Source: Pseudomonadota bacterium
GTDB taxonomy: Bacteria; Desulfobacterota; Desulfarculia; Adiutricales; JAGVGV01
Direction of reading: 5' to 3'
Assembly: GCA_018830135.1 (NCBI GenBank)
Contig: JAHJTB010000411.1
Coordinates: forward strand, 1-40,904
DNA length: 40,904 nucleotides
Notes under the pieces: generated by a model
Database searches by the model: none
What the model was told of the DNA's origin: nothing
What the model saw: only the letters and a program-made list of their open reading frames with translations
Part shown: positions 25,335 through 34,492 of the stretch, one piece after another
Layout: every line of letters begins with the position of its first letter
Numbering within the stretch: position 1 is the first letter of the stretch
Program-made: the position numbers and the translations under genes

Positions 25335-27704
25335 ATGAAAGGCGTCGTTTTGCGAGGACTGCCCGGGGGCGGGCGCCCATATCCGCAAGCGATCATGGAA
25401 AGGCTGAGCGTGAAAGCGGCCGACCCGTGTTCATTGCCGTTTACAGGTGACGACACCACGGCGGGTTCGGAGAACGAGCTCCAGGCCGTGGTGCTGGGCC
25501 GGGCCTCGGACGTGGACCTGCCCATGGTGATCCGGGAGTCCAACTATTATAAAAACATCATCAAGCGGCAGCGCCGGGGGGACCTGCCCCGAAAGGCGGT
25601 CGGAGGGCTGGAAGACTGGCTGTCCCGTGATCCGGAGGTCTGGGAAAACAGTTGGGTCAGGCTGCCTCTCGAATCGCTGAGCCCGTTGGCGGCCGACGTT
25701 CTGGAAAGGGACCTGCGGGCCGCGCGAAGCGAGCCGGATTCCCCCCGCCGCGCGGACTCGGACCGGTTTCTGTTTCGCCAGAACGGCCGGGAGATGCTGC
25801 GGGTCCCGATCAGCTACCTGCTGAAGCTGGCCCTGGCCGACGCTGCCGGCCGCCGGGACCCGGGACCCGAATTTCGGGCCTTTGGCCTCAAGCTGGCCGA
25901 ACACTTTCTCTGCGACAATACCTCGCCGGAAACCTACTCGTTTCATATCGTTCGGGCCCCGGCCGGCCACGGCCCCGGCCGGGGTCTGGCCCGGGAAACG
26001 GCCCGCCGCTACCTGCTGACGCAACTCCTGACCCAATACGCCGACCATCGTTTCGGGCTGAAGGAAAGCGGCCAGTCGGTCCGGGCCTATTTCGCGCCCC
26101 ATCCGCCGATCCGTCAAAAGGAACTCAACGACTGCATCAGCGACTCCTTTTACCGGGAACTCTTCATGAACCCCTGCCTGTCCGGCTGGGAGCGGGGCGA
26201 GGAAAAGCAGCGTTACATGCACCTGTGCCACGAGGTCCTGTCCAGGGCCCAACTCAACGGCCTGGCCCGGCTGAAGGACGCGGGCATCGTCAACACCAAC
26301 CTGGTGGTCCTGCCGAGCGCGAGCAATATCAGCCTGGCCAACAACGGAGTCCATGTCAGCATCGGCAGTCGAATGCTGTCCGGGACCCTGGCCAGCGGGG
26401 ACCGGGATTTCGGGCCGGCCCAGGAAAAGTACGTGGGCGACCTGGCCATCAAGTTCGTCGAACATTTTCTGCCACTCTTCGTGAGCGCATACAGCGCCGC
26501 GCCGTACCGGCTGGACTTCGCGGATTTTCACCCCGAAAGGGTGCTCAGCTTTTTGCCCTACCAACTGGACTATACCCACCTGCGCATGATCTGGCGAAGG
26601 TGGAAAAAGAAGGCCCGGCTCAAGGCCCGGCCCTTGGGATTTCGGCTGACGCCCTTCGGTCCGCCCGTGCTGGACAATCTGTTGAGCCGGGCTCTGGGTC
26701 TGGAAGGCGATTTCCTGCCCGACTTCCGCCTGCTTGACTACCTGGTGGCCGTGATGAGCACCGACGAGTGTCCGGCCCTGGACGGTCGGCCGGGCAACCA
26801 GACCCGTCTGAAGAAGGACCTGGCCCATCTGGGGCTTTTTGATCCGGCCATGCCCGTGTATCTGCTCTACCGCCAGCGGGAGTTCGCCCAGATCGGGTTT
26901 TCCGGATTCGAAGGCCGTCATTACAGCCTGTTTGAAAGTCTCGAACGGGACATGGCCCCGGCCGTGGACATGCAGGTCCTCATCACCGCGCTGGCCTATA
27001 AACTCATGGCCCAGGGCCGCCTGGCCCACGCTATGATCCCGGATATTCCGGAGATAGAAAGCGAACGCCGCCAGATATTTTTCGGCGCGGCCATCGGGCT
27101 GCCCACCTTCTTTATCCGGGCGGATACCCGGAACGAGATTCTGGCCGATCTGGTTCGCCGGACACCCGGCGTGCGATCCAGCCACCGGTATGCCGGATAC
27201 GTCAGAGTGCGTCTGCGGCAGTATCTGCCCGCCCTGATCGCATACCTGCGGCGGGAAGCGGGAGACCTGGCCGAGGCCATGGGCATGACCCCGGTCCTGG
27301 ACGACTTGGAGGAACGCCTGGCCGACCCGGATGAGCACTCGGCCTTGAGTCGGCTCAGAACGGGCGTCCTGAATCATATGGGCCTCAAGGACCCCTTCCG
27401 GGCCGCCGCCGCCGAATTCAACCGGGCCGCCGAGGAATTTTACCGCCAGGGACTCCGACGCCGCCAGATCGCCGAGGCTTTCGGGGTCCTGGAAGACGAC
27501 CTGGCCGGTCTTTCGGGCGATCTGCTTCAAGGCCCCTCGTCGGATACCTGGGCCGGTCTGCGAAGAGCGGTATTGGAAGATCGGGCCGGGCCGGACGAGA
27601 TCGAGGACCTTATTTTTTTGCTCATCAAAATCATAGCCCTTCAGGAGGACCCGGAGTTGAAGGAAGCCCCGACGGAGGACCGGCGCCGGCCGGCATGGGC
27701 CTGA
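25335..27704 (+). CDS. Large uncharacterised protein, first gene of a lipid-related operon
   Basis: The product is 789 residues with no domain I recognise, no signal peptide and no clear membrane span. It is rich in Arg and Leu and probably mostly helical. Striking conserved-looking blocks are ESNYYKNIIKRQRRGDLP, WENSWVRLPLESLSP, FLCDNTSPETYSFHI, FAPHPPIRQKELNDCISDSFYRELF (26092-26166), NLVVLPSASNISLANNGVHVSIGSRMLSG (26299-26385) and QIFFGAAIGLPTFFIRADTRNE. The dense Asn/Ser/Gly block at 26299-26385 looks like an active-site loop. The start ATG 25335 has only weak AGGG upstream; ATG 25395 is an alternative. It overlaps the phosphatidylserine decarboxylase gene by 1-10 nt, so the two are almost certainly co-translated. 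Confidence 0.75.
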   Translation: MKGVVLRGLPGGGRPYPQAIMERLSVKAADPCSLPFTGDDTTAGSENELQAVVLGRASDVDLPMVIRESNYYKNIIKRQRRGDLPRKAVGGLEDWLSRDPEVWENSWVRLPLESLSPLAADVLERDLRAARSEPDSPRRADSDRFLFRQNGREMLRVPISYLLKLALADAAGRRDPGPEFRAFGLKLAEHFLCDNTSPETYSFHIVRAPAGHGPGRGLARETARRYLLTQLLTQYADHRFGLKESGQSVRAYFAPHPPIRQKELNDCISDSFYRELFMNPCLSGWERGEEKQRYMHLCHEVLSRAQLNGLARLKDAGIVNTNLVVLPSASNISLANNGVHVSIGSRMLSGTLASGDRDFGPAQEKYVGDLAIKFVEHFLPLFVSAYSAAPYRLDFADFHPERVLSFLPYQLDYTHLRMIWRRWKKKARLKARPLGFRLTPFGPPVLDNLLSRALGLEGDFLPDFRLLDYLVAVMSTDECPALDGRPGNQTRLKKDLAHLGLFDPAMPVYLLYRQREFAQIGFSGFEGRHYSLFESLERDMAPAVDMQVLITALAYKLMAQGRLAHAMIPDIPEIESERRQIFFGAAIGLPTFFIRADTRNEILADLVRRTPGVRSSHRYAGYVRVRLRQYLPALIAYLRREAGDLAEAMGMTPVLDDLEERLADPDEHSALSRLRTGVLNHMGLKDPFRAAAAEFNRAAEEFYRQGLRRRQIAEAFGVLEDDLAGLSGDLLQGPSSDTWAGLRRAVLEDRAGPDEIEDLIFLLIKIIALQEDPELKEAPTEDRRRPAWA

Positions 27705-28714
27705 TGGAACACCAATACGTCGAGCGAGCCACCGGCCGGGTGATGACCGAGCGGTTGACCGCGGACCGCTGGGTGAACCTGCTTTACGCCGAGGTCCGGG
27801 AGAACATACCTTTCCTTTTCCGGACCCTGACCGGCGCCCGGGCCTCGAGTCTGTTCGGGGAACTCTGGTTCGACCGCCGCCACGGTTCGTTGCGCAAGGC
27901 GGCGGCCCGTTTGATGCGGCAATGGGGCGTGGACCCGGCGGAGCTGTACGACGACCCCACCGCCCTGAACACGCCGGAAAAGCTTTTTTGCCGCCGCATC
28001 CGTTATTGGGAAACCAGACCGCTTCCGGCCGACGCCAAGGCCGTAGTCGCGGCGGCCGACAGCCGGGTGCTGGTCGGATCGCTTCGCGAGACGTCGGCCC
28101 TGTACGTCAAGAACAAATTTTTCAGCTTCGAGGAGCTTCTGGGCGCCGACAAGTCCGCCTGGCTCGATTCCTTTGCCTACGGCGATTTCGCCTTGTTCCG
28201 GCTGACTCCGGACAAGTATCACTACAATCATGTTCCGGCCTCGGGCCTGGTCCTGGACTATTACGACATCGAAGGCGCCTATCATTCCTGCAACCCGGAA
28301 GCCGTGGTCCGGCTGGTCACCCCCTATTCAAAGAACAAGCGCACGGTGACGATACTGGACACGGACCAGCCGGGGGGCACCGGCTGCGGCCTGGTGGCCA
28401 TGATCGAAGTGGCGGCCCTGATGATCGGAGACATTTACCCCTGTTACAGCGAAGAACGGTACGACCAGCCGAGACCGGTCCGGCGGGGCATGTTTCTGAA
28501 ACGGGGCCGTCCCAAAAGCCTGTTTCGACCGGGGAGCAGTACGGTCATTCTGCTTTTCGAGCCGGAGCGGGTGCGGTTCGAAGAGGACCTGGTCGCCAAC
28601 CAGCGGGTCGCCGGTGTCAAGACCCGTTTTTCCGCGGGCTTTGGCCGGCCCCTGGTCGAAACCGATCTCAGGGTCCGCTCGTCCGTGGGCCGGGCCGTTA
28701 TTAATTGCTATTGA
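27695..28714 (+). CDS. psd: Phosphatidylserine decarboxylase (pyruvoyl-dependent)
   Basis: The product is 339 residues; ATG 27704 is an alternative start overlapping the upstream TGA. The N-terminus (EHQYVERATGRVMTERL) and the catalytic core match type II PSD. Core landmarks are AADSRVLVG (candidate Asp), the signature FRLTPDKYHYNHVPASG with both His, GGTGCGLVAMIEV, and the autocleavage region FRPGSSTVILLFEP. In the last, GSS supplies the pyruvoyl serine and Pro stands where Leu is usual in LGS(S/T). The enzyme converts phosphatidylserine or a serine-headed analogue to the ethanolamine form at the inner membrane. It is flanked by the unknown 789-residue protein and an Lgt-like protein. Confidence 0.9.
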   Translation: MGLMEHQYVERATGRVMTERLTADRWVNLLYAEVRENIPFLFRTLTGARASSLFGELWFDRRHGSLRKAAARLMRQWGVDPAELYDDPTALNTPEKLFCRRIRYWETRPLPADAKAVVAAADSRVLVGSLRETSALYVKNKFFSFEELLGADKSAWLDSFAYGDFALFRLTPDKYHYNHVPASGLVLDYYDIEGAYHSCNPEAVVRLVTPYSKNKRTVTILDTDQPGGTGCGLVAMIEVAALMIGDIYPCYSEERYDQPRPVRRGMFLKRGRPKSLFRPGSSTVILLFEPERVRFEEDLVANQRVAGVKTRFSAGFGRPLVETDLRVRSSVGRAVINCY

Positions 28715-28724
28715 TGAGGAGACC

Positions 28725-29759
28725 ATGGAAGCAATCGTCTTGATCGTCGTGCTGGCCGTGTTGTACTCGGCGCTGCTGCGCTGGGCCTGCAAGACCCTGC
28801 CCGGTGAAAAGTGGCAGGTCATGGCCACGCTGCCCGTGGCTCGTAACGAGCAGGGCTGGAGCGGGATCAACATCACCTACTACGGATTTTTTCAGGCCTC
28901 GGCTTCGGCCCTGGCCCTGACCCTGGTTCTTTTCATGCTGGGGACCCTGGGGCTGGACTCCGGAAGGGCGTTTTTAACGACCGGTCCTTTGCTGGCCGCC
29001 GGTATGTGGGCCTCGAGTCATGTGGCCCGCATCGTGGAAAAGAAACCGGCCACCTTCACGGTGGCCGGTGGCGCTTTTACGGGACTGCTTCTGGCCCCGC
29101 CGGCCATCTGGGTCGGCCGGCGCTTCTTCGGCGTCGACCTGGGCCTGGTTCCTTTCCTGTCCGCCCTGGCCGTGGGTTACGCCTTTGGCGAAGGCCTGGG
29201 GCGATTGGCCTGCATCAGCTTCGGATGCTGTTACGGAAAGGCGCTGTCCGATCTTCCGGCCTGGGTCCAAAAGCTGGTCAAGGGCCGGGGATTCGTATTC
29301 AGCGGCCCGACCAAAAAAGTCTGTTATGAAGGCGGACTGGAAGGCACGCCGGTCCTGCCCATTCAGGCCCTCACCTCGGCCGTGAACGTGGGCCTGGGGC
29401 TCGCCGGCCTGTACCTCTTCCTGACCGGGCGTTTCACCGCCGCCCTGTTGCTGGTTCTGCCGGCGGTTCAGCTCTGGCGACTGTTCTCGGAAACGCTCCG
29501 GGCGGATTATCGAGGGGGGGGCAGGCTGACCGCGTATCAGATCATGGCCCTGGCCTCCATACCGATCGCCGCGGCCATCGTCCTTCTGTTTCCCGGCCGG
29601 GCCGCCATGCCGCGCCTGGCCTCCGGGCTGGACCTGCTCTGGGGTCCGGAGGTCTTGTTGGGCGTCGAGGCCGCCTGGGTGGTCGTCCTGTTGTATGTGG
29701 GCCGCAGCAAGGTCACCGGGGCCGATATCCGCTTTCACCTGATTGAAAGCCGGATATGA
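28725..29759 (+). CDS. Lgt-like (prolipoprotein diacylglyceryl transferase family) membrane protein
   Basis: The product is 344 residues from ATG 28725 with TGAGGAGA upstream, 10 nt after psd. It has about seven hydrophobic spans. The signature GEGLGRLACISFGCCYGK (~157-174) matches the Lgt-family Arg motif in its GCCYG form. A C-terminal FSETLRADYRGGGRLTAYQI corresponds to the conserved end of Lgt proteins. Canonical Lgt moves diacylglyceryl from phosphatidylglycerol to lipoproteins. This divergent form lacks the GRIGNFING asparagines and is more likely a paralogue with another acceptor. The psd coupling points to phospholipid chemistry. Confidence 0.78.
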   Translation: MEAIVLIVVLAVLYSALLRWACKTLPGEKWQVMATLPVARNEQGWSGINITYYGFFQASASALALTLVLFMLGTLGLDSGRAFLTTGPLLAAGMWASSHVARIVEKKPATFTVAGGAFTGLLLAPPAIWVGRRFFGVDLGLVPFLSALAVGYAFGEGLGRLACISFGCCYGKALSDLPAWVQKLVKGRGFVFSGPTKKVCYEGGLEGTPVLPIQALTSAVNVGLGLAGLYLFLTGRFTAALLLVLPAVQLWRLFSETLRADYRGGGRLTAYQIMALASIPIAAAIVLLFPGRAAMPRLASGLDLLWGPEVLLGVEAAWVVVLLYVGRSKVTGADIRFHLIESRI

Positions 29760-29934
29760 AGGCCTGAGGCGACGACCTCGAACCGGCGGCACTCCCGAAA
29801 ACAGAGGCCGTCACCGGATGTCAACCGGGACGAAATCATACTGACAATCCGAACCGTTATGCTGCGGCCATTCACAATGAAAGCGCATCCGAAGCGGATC
29901 GCCTCGCCAGAGGATGATTATTCGGGAGATTAAG

Positions 29935-32379
29935 ATGAAAGTCGACTTGCATCTCCATTCGAAACACAGCAAACGTCCGTCGCAATGGGTGCTGCAAAAG
30001 ATCGGATGTCCGGAGAGTTTCACCGAACCGGAGGCGCTCTATCGCTTCACCCGAAAGATGGGCATGACGGCCATGACCCTGACCGATCACAACACCATCA
30101 ACGGCTGCCTGGAAATAGCCCAGCTGCCGGCCGTTTTCATCAGCGAGGAAGTGACGACCTATTTCCCGGAAGACGGCTGCAAGGCGCATGTTCTGGTGTA
30201 TGACATCGACGAATCCGTTCACAAGGACCTGCAACGAATCCGGCCCGACATATACGAGTTGACCGCCTACCTTCAGGAACACGGAATCGTCCATTCCCTG
30301 GCCCATCCCCTGTTTTCGATCAACGATCGGCTCAGGCCCGAGCATTTTGAAAGATTTCTGCTTCTGTTCAAGGTTTTCGAACTCAACGGCGCCCGGGACG
30401 AAGTCCAGAACCGGATTCTGGCCCAGGTTCTTGGCTTGCTGACTCCGGGCAAGATCGAAGAGCTGGCGAACCGGTACGACCTGGAGCCCGGCTTTCGGGA
30501 GCCCTGGAAGAAGGGATTGACCGGCGGTTCGGACGATCATAGTTCCCTGTCCGTGGCCCGGATGCACAGCCACGTACCCGGCGCCGCGAGCGTGGCGGAA
30601 TTCCTGGAGGCCGTGGGCACGGACCGCTGCCGGCCCAAAGGGCGAGGATCGAGCCCGCGGACCCTGGCCCATCACCTGTACGGCATCGCCTATCAGTTTT
30701 ACAACCGCCGCCTCAACCTCGAACAATACTCCCGCCAGGACGTATTGATGCGGTTTCTGGACCGAAGTCTGAAACCCGAATCGTCGGCCGGCGGAGACGT
30801 GCTGATCCGATTGCGGGGGCTCTGGAACCGGAGAAGTCGCCGGTATAAGGCGAATTCCGGCAAGCTCGAGGACGTGTTGAGGCTCGAAGGCGAAAAAATG
30901 ATCTACGCCGACCCGGGGTTGTTGAAAATCGTGCGCAACCGGGGCGGGAGCGCCGAAGACAAGGATGAAAGGTGGTTCGGTTTCGTATCCCAGATCAGCA
31001 ACCAGGTCATGCTCCATTTCGGAGAGGACGTTTTCAGCCGTCTGAGCGGGGTCAACGTTTTCAGCATTTTCAACGCCATTGGTTCGGCCGGCGCCTTGTA
31101 CAGTCTGCTGGCCCCGTATTTCGTGGCCTTCAAGCTTTTTTCCCGGGATGCCCCCCTGGCCCTGGAAATCCGGAATTCCCTGGCGCCCGTCGGCAACGAT
31201 TCGTCCGGCGCGGACCGCGAACCGCGGGTGGCGCACTTCACGGATACCTTATTCGAGGTAAACGGCGTGGCTCAGACGTTGAGGCAGCAGGCCCGGATAG
31301 CTGCCGAGACCGGCAAGGCCCTGGACATCATCACCTGCGCCCGGGCGCCCCATGAGAATCTGGAACGGGTGGTCTGTTTCGAGCCGGTCTCGGTCCACGA
31401 GCTGGCCGAGTATCCCGAACAGAAATTGCTGATTCCGCCGTTTCTGGAAATGCTGAACCACGTTTACGAACGCGGCTACAACTACATCCATTCGGCCACG
31501 CCCGGGCCGATCGGCCTGGCCGCCCTGGGAATCAGCCGCATCCTGGGCCTGCCGATCAGCGGCACCTATCACACCGAGCTGCCCCAGTACGCCGCCTATC
31601 TGACCGGGGACGAAGCCGTCGAGCAACTGGTCTGGCGATATACGCTTTGGTATTACGACCAGATGGATTTCGTTTACGTGCCCAGCATGGAGACGGGACG
31701 GGAACTGGTGGAGAAAGGGCTCAAACCGGACAAGGTTCGACACTACCCGCGCGGGGTGGACCTGGAAAGATACCACCCTCGATTTCGCAACGGTTTTTAT
31801 CAGCTTCGCCACGGTTTGGGCGACGAGACGAAATTGATCTACGTGGGACGGGTCAGCAAGGAGAAGAATCTGCCCCTGCTGGCCGGCGTGTTCAAGACAC
31901 TTTCTCCCATGCTACCCGGCCTCCATTTGGTGATTGTGGGCGAGGGGCCTTACCTGGCGGAGATGCGAAAGGAACTCACCGGATACCCGGTCACGTTCAC
32001 CGGATACCTGTCCGACGGCGACCTGTCGGAAGCGTACGCCTCGGCGGACCTGTTCGTGTTCCCTTCCGCTACGGACACGTTCGGCAACGTGATTCTCGAA
32101 GCCCAGGCTTCGGGTCTGCCGGTCATCGTCACCGACACGGGCGGCCCCCGGGAGAACATGAGGGACAAGGAAACGGGCCTGATCGTCCCGGCCGGCGATC
32201 CCGATGCGCTCCGCGCGGCCGTGCTCGAACTGGCCGGCGATCCCCTGAGGCTCAAAAAGATGGGGCGGGCCGCCAGACGGTACGTCGAAAACCGGTCTTT
32301 CCAAAAGGCCTTCATGGAACACTGGAAACTGTACAGCCGGGAAACGTCCGTCGATCCGGCTCTGGCCAAGGCAAGCTGA
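29935..32379 (+). CDS. PHP-domain / GT4 glycosyltransferase fusion
   Basis: The product is 814 residues from ATG 29935 (GGGAG 6 nt upstream; ATG 29914 lacks one). An N-terminal PHP phosphoesterase domain spans ~1-260, with HLHSKHS, LTDHNTINGCLE, SLAHP and GGSDDHSS as metal-binding motifs. A ~160-residue linker follows. The C-terminal GT-B family 4 glycosyltransferase spans ~430-800, with DTLFEVNGVAQTL, GTYHTELP, PRGVDLERY, YVGRVSKEKNL and ATDTFGNVILEAQASGLPV. The GT4 half resembles enzymes that glycosylate diacylglycerol or phosphatidylinositol. The PHP half may hydrolyse a phosphate from the product or donor. A radical SAM gene follows 12 nt later. Confidence 0.9.
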   Translation: MKVDLHLHSKHSKRPSQWVLQKIGCPESFTEPEALYRFTRKMGMTAMTLTDHNTINGCLEIAQLPAVFISEEVTTYFPEDGCKAHVLVYDIDESVHKDLQRIRPDIYELTAYLQEHGIVHSLAHPLFSINDRLRPEHFERFLLLFKVFELNGARDEVQNRILAQVLGLLTPGKIEELANRYDLEPGFREPWKKGLTGGSDDHSSLSVARMHSHVPGAASVAEFLEAVGTDRCRPKGRGSSPRTLAHHLYGIAYQFYNRRLNLEQYSRQDVLMRFLDRSLKPESSAGGDVLIRLRGLWNRRSRRYKANSGKLEDVLRLEGEKMIYADPGLLKIVRNRGGSAEDKDERWFGFVSQISNQVMLHFGEDVFSRLSGVNVFSIFNAIGSAGALYSLLAPYFVAFKLFSRDAPLALEIRNSLAPVGNDSSGADREPRVAHFTDTLFEVNGVAQTLRQQARIAAETGKALDIITCARAPHENLERVVCFEPVSVHELAEYPEQKLLIPPFLEMLNHVYERGYNYIHSATPGPIGLAALGISRILGLPISGTYHTELPQYAAYLTGDEAVEQLVWRYTLWYYDQMDFVYVPSMETGRELVEKGLKPDKVRHYPRGVDLERYHPRFRNGFYQLRHGLGDETKLIYVGRVSKEKNLPLLAGVFKTLSPMLPGLHLVIVGEGPYLAEMRKELTGYPVTFTGYLSDGDLSEAYASADLFVFPSATDTFGNVILEAQASGLPVIVTDTGGPRENMRDKETGLIVPAGDPDALRAAVLELAGDPLRLKKMGRAARRYVENRSFQKAFMEHWKLYSRETSVDPALAKAS

Positions 32380-32391
32380 GGTTCTCCGACA

Positions 32392-33678
32392 GTGGAAATT
32401 CCGATCAAGAATCTGCTGCATCTCGCTACGGGGCGACCGCCCGGGCAGCTCGTGATTCAGTTCACCGACAAGTGCAATGCCCGGTGTCCCCAATGCGGCA
32501 TGCGGGTGACCAACCGATTCAAACGCTGTACCCTGGCGACCGAGGAAGTCAGGCGAATCATCGATGCCGCCGCCCGCAAGGGTTTTGCGGCGGTTTCCTT
32601 CACCGGCGGCGAGCCGTTGATCGAGCCGGAGGAACTGATTTCCCACCTCGAATACGCCGACCGGGCCGGAATACCCTACACCCGTACCGGCACCAACGGC
32701 TTCCTGTTCGCGCGAGCGGACGGCAACGGGTACATGGACAATATCAAACGCCTGGCCGACCGGCTGGCGGCCACGGCCCTGCGGAACTTCTGGATCAGCC
32801 TGGATTCCGCGGACCCGGGCGTCCACGAAACGATGCGGGGCCTGCCCGGCGTAGTCAAGGGCATGGAAAAGGCGTTGCCGATCTTTCATGAACGGGGACT
32901 GTTCCCCAGCGCGAATCTCGGACTCAACCGCAACACCGGCGGAAACCAGGCTATCCCCGACAGGCCCTCCGATCCGGACGACCGGGCCTATCTCGACGAC
33001 TTCGAAGAGGCTTTTTATCTCGCCTTGCAGGCCTTCTACGATCGGATCGTCTCCTTGGGATTCACCATGGTCAACACCTGTTATCCCATGAGCGTGGATC
33101 AAGACGAGATCGAACAGCAGGGCCTGAGCGCCGTTTACGCCGCCACATCCCCGGACGATGTGATCCGGTTCACCCGGGCCGAAAAGGCACGGCTTTTTCG
33201 AGCGCTGCTGCGGGCCGTGCCCGAATACCGCTCGCGCCTTCGCATTTTTTCTCCCCTGGTCTCCCTGTACTCCTTGGCCAGGGACTATGAACCCGGCGGG
33301 ACGCCGGCTTCGTATCCCTGTCGAGGGGGACATCAGTTCTGGTTCGTGGATGCTCGAAACGGCAATACCTACCCCTGCGGTTACCGGGGCGGGGACGGAT
33401 ACGGCAAGTTTTACAATCAAAATGGGAACGGAAGGCGGAGCAAGCCGGACTGCCGCGGTTGCGATTGGGAGTGCTTTCGGGACCCATCCGAACTGATGGG
33501 CCCCATTTCGGAGGGATTCACCTCCCCATTGGGTCTGCTGAAGAGATTACGCCGCGATCCGCAACGCTTCCGGTACTGGCTGGAAGACCTGCGCTACTTC
33601 CGGGCCTGCGGATTTTTCGATGGACGCCGCCCGCCCGATGGCCGAAAGCTGGAAGCGTTTGGCCCGGGACGATGGTAG
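32392..33678 (+). CDS. Radical SAM protein with C-terminal cysteine-rich region
   Basis: The product is 428 residues with a GTG start 12 nt after the glycosyltransferase stop. The [4Fe-4S] site is C28-N-A-R-C32-P-Q-C35, and SAM-binding features include FTGGEPLIEPEE and LRNFWISLDSADPG. The C-terminal part carries extra cysteines (YPCRGG, TYPCGYRGG, DCRGCDWECF) consistent with a SPASM-like or single auxiliary cluster. The reaction is unknown. Its place between a glycosyltransferase and a DedA gene suggests modification of a lipid or sugar precursor. Confidence 0.88.
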   Translation: MEIPIKNLLHLATGRPPGQLVIQFTDKCNARCPQCGMRVTNRFKRCTLATEEVRRIIDAAARKGFAAVSFTGGEPLIEPEELISHLEYADRAGIPYTRTGTNGFLFARADGNGYMDNIKRLADRLAATALRNFWISLDSADPGVHETMRGLPGVVKGMEKALPIFHERGLFPSANLGLNRNTGGNQAIPDRPSDPDDRAYLDDFEEAFYLALQAFYDRIVSLGFTMVNTCYPMSVDQDEIEQQGLSAVYAATSPDDVIRFTRAEKARLFRALLRAVPEYRSRLRIFSPLVSLYSLARDYEPGGTPASYPCRGGHQFWFVDARNGNTYPCGYRGGDGYGKFYNQNGNGRRSKPDCRGCDWECFRDPSELMGPISEGFTSPLGLLKRLRRDPQRFRYWLEDLRYFRACGFFDGRRPPDGRKLEAFGPGRW

Positions 33679-33853
33679 TCGGGTTCGTCCCGCGCGCCGG
33701 AACCGGTTTCCGGTTGCCGTTCCGTATCCTCCGAGTCTCTCCCCGCATCGATCCGACGTGGTTCCGGCGATCGCCATCGGCCGAGGGTAACCCAATCGTC
33801 CATCACAACATTTATTATCGGCCTTTGAGATTTTTCTTGGGAAGCCACAGAAC

Positions 33854-34435
33854 ATGGAATTGAATTATATAATTGAATTCGGGTATTTGGCAATATGGAT
33901 CGGCACGATTATCGAGGGTGAGACCTTTCTGCTCATGGCCGCCCTCGCCGCCAGCTACGGCCTCCTGGACCTGCGGACCGTCATCCTTCTGGCCTACCTG
34001 GGCTCCCTGACCGGGGACTTGATATTTTTCGGCCTGGGACGTCTCCAGGGGCGAGGCTTTCTTGACAGCCGCCCGCACTGGCGCGTTCGCGCCGACAAGG
34101 TCCTCAGGCTGGTCTCCAGACACAAGATCAAGGTCCTTGTTTTATATCGGTTCGTGTACGGCTTCAGGGGGGTGACGCCTTTCATCTTCGGCCTGACCCG
34201 GATGCCCGCCTGGCGCTTTTTTCAGGTCGTGGCCCTGACGGCCCTGGTCTGGTCCTCGATGACCGGCGGCTTGGGCTATCTGTTGGGGGACCGGCTGAAG
34301 GGATGGGGCGTGACCTTTTCTGAAATACAGTTCTGGTTTCTGGGCACGACCTTTTTGGCCCTGCTGCTTTACATTCTGGGCAACAAAATCAGGCAATCCC
34401 CCGGGAAGAAGCAAAAAGAACATAACGAAGCCTAA
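33854..34435 (+). CDS. DedA-family membrane protein (VTT domain)
   Basis: This 193-residue protein has four to five hydrophobic segments. The family landmarks are EFGYLAIWIGTIIEGETFLL, GSLTGDLIFFGLGR and the re-entrant/arginine motif YRFVYGFRGVTPFIFGLTRM, equivalent to GRFxPGxRT...AG. Some DedA proteins flip phosphatidylethanolamine or undecaprenyl phosphate across the inner membrane. It follows the radical SAM gene by 175 nt and may move the lipid made by the cluster. The 175-nt gap has no gene. Confidence 0.9.
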   Translation: MELNYIIEFGYLAIWIGTIIEGETFLLMAALAASYGLLDLRTVILLAYLGSLTGDLIFFGLGRLQGRGFLDSRPHWRVRADKVLRLVSRHKIKVLVLYRFVYGFRGVTPFIFGLTRMPAWRFFQVVALTALVWSSMTGGLGYLLGDRLKGWGVTFSEIQFWFLGTTFLALLLYILGNKIRQSPGKKQKEHNEA

Positions 34436-34492
34436 CACGGCCTAGCCGGAACCAAACAGGTTACTGCTTCACACCGCTTATCCGATATTGCT

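Noticed and set aside
25156-25338. 60-codon plus-strand frame ahead of the 789-aa gene
   Set aside because: No Shine-Dalgarno sequence and arginine-rich arbitrary composition; kept as untranslated leader.
25431-27530. 699-codon minus-strand open frame opposite the 789-aa gene
   Set aside because: It is a GC-rich shadow frame of the plus-strand gene, with Gln/Gly/His/Val-rich composition, no domain and a coupled plus-strand partner favouring the other reading.
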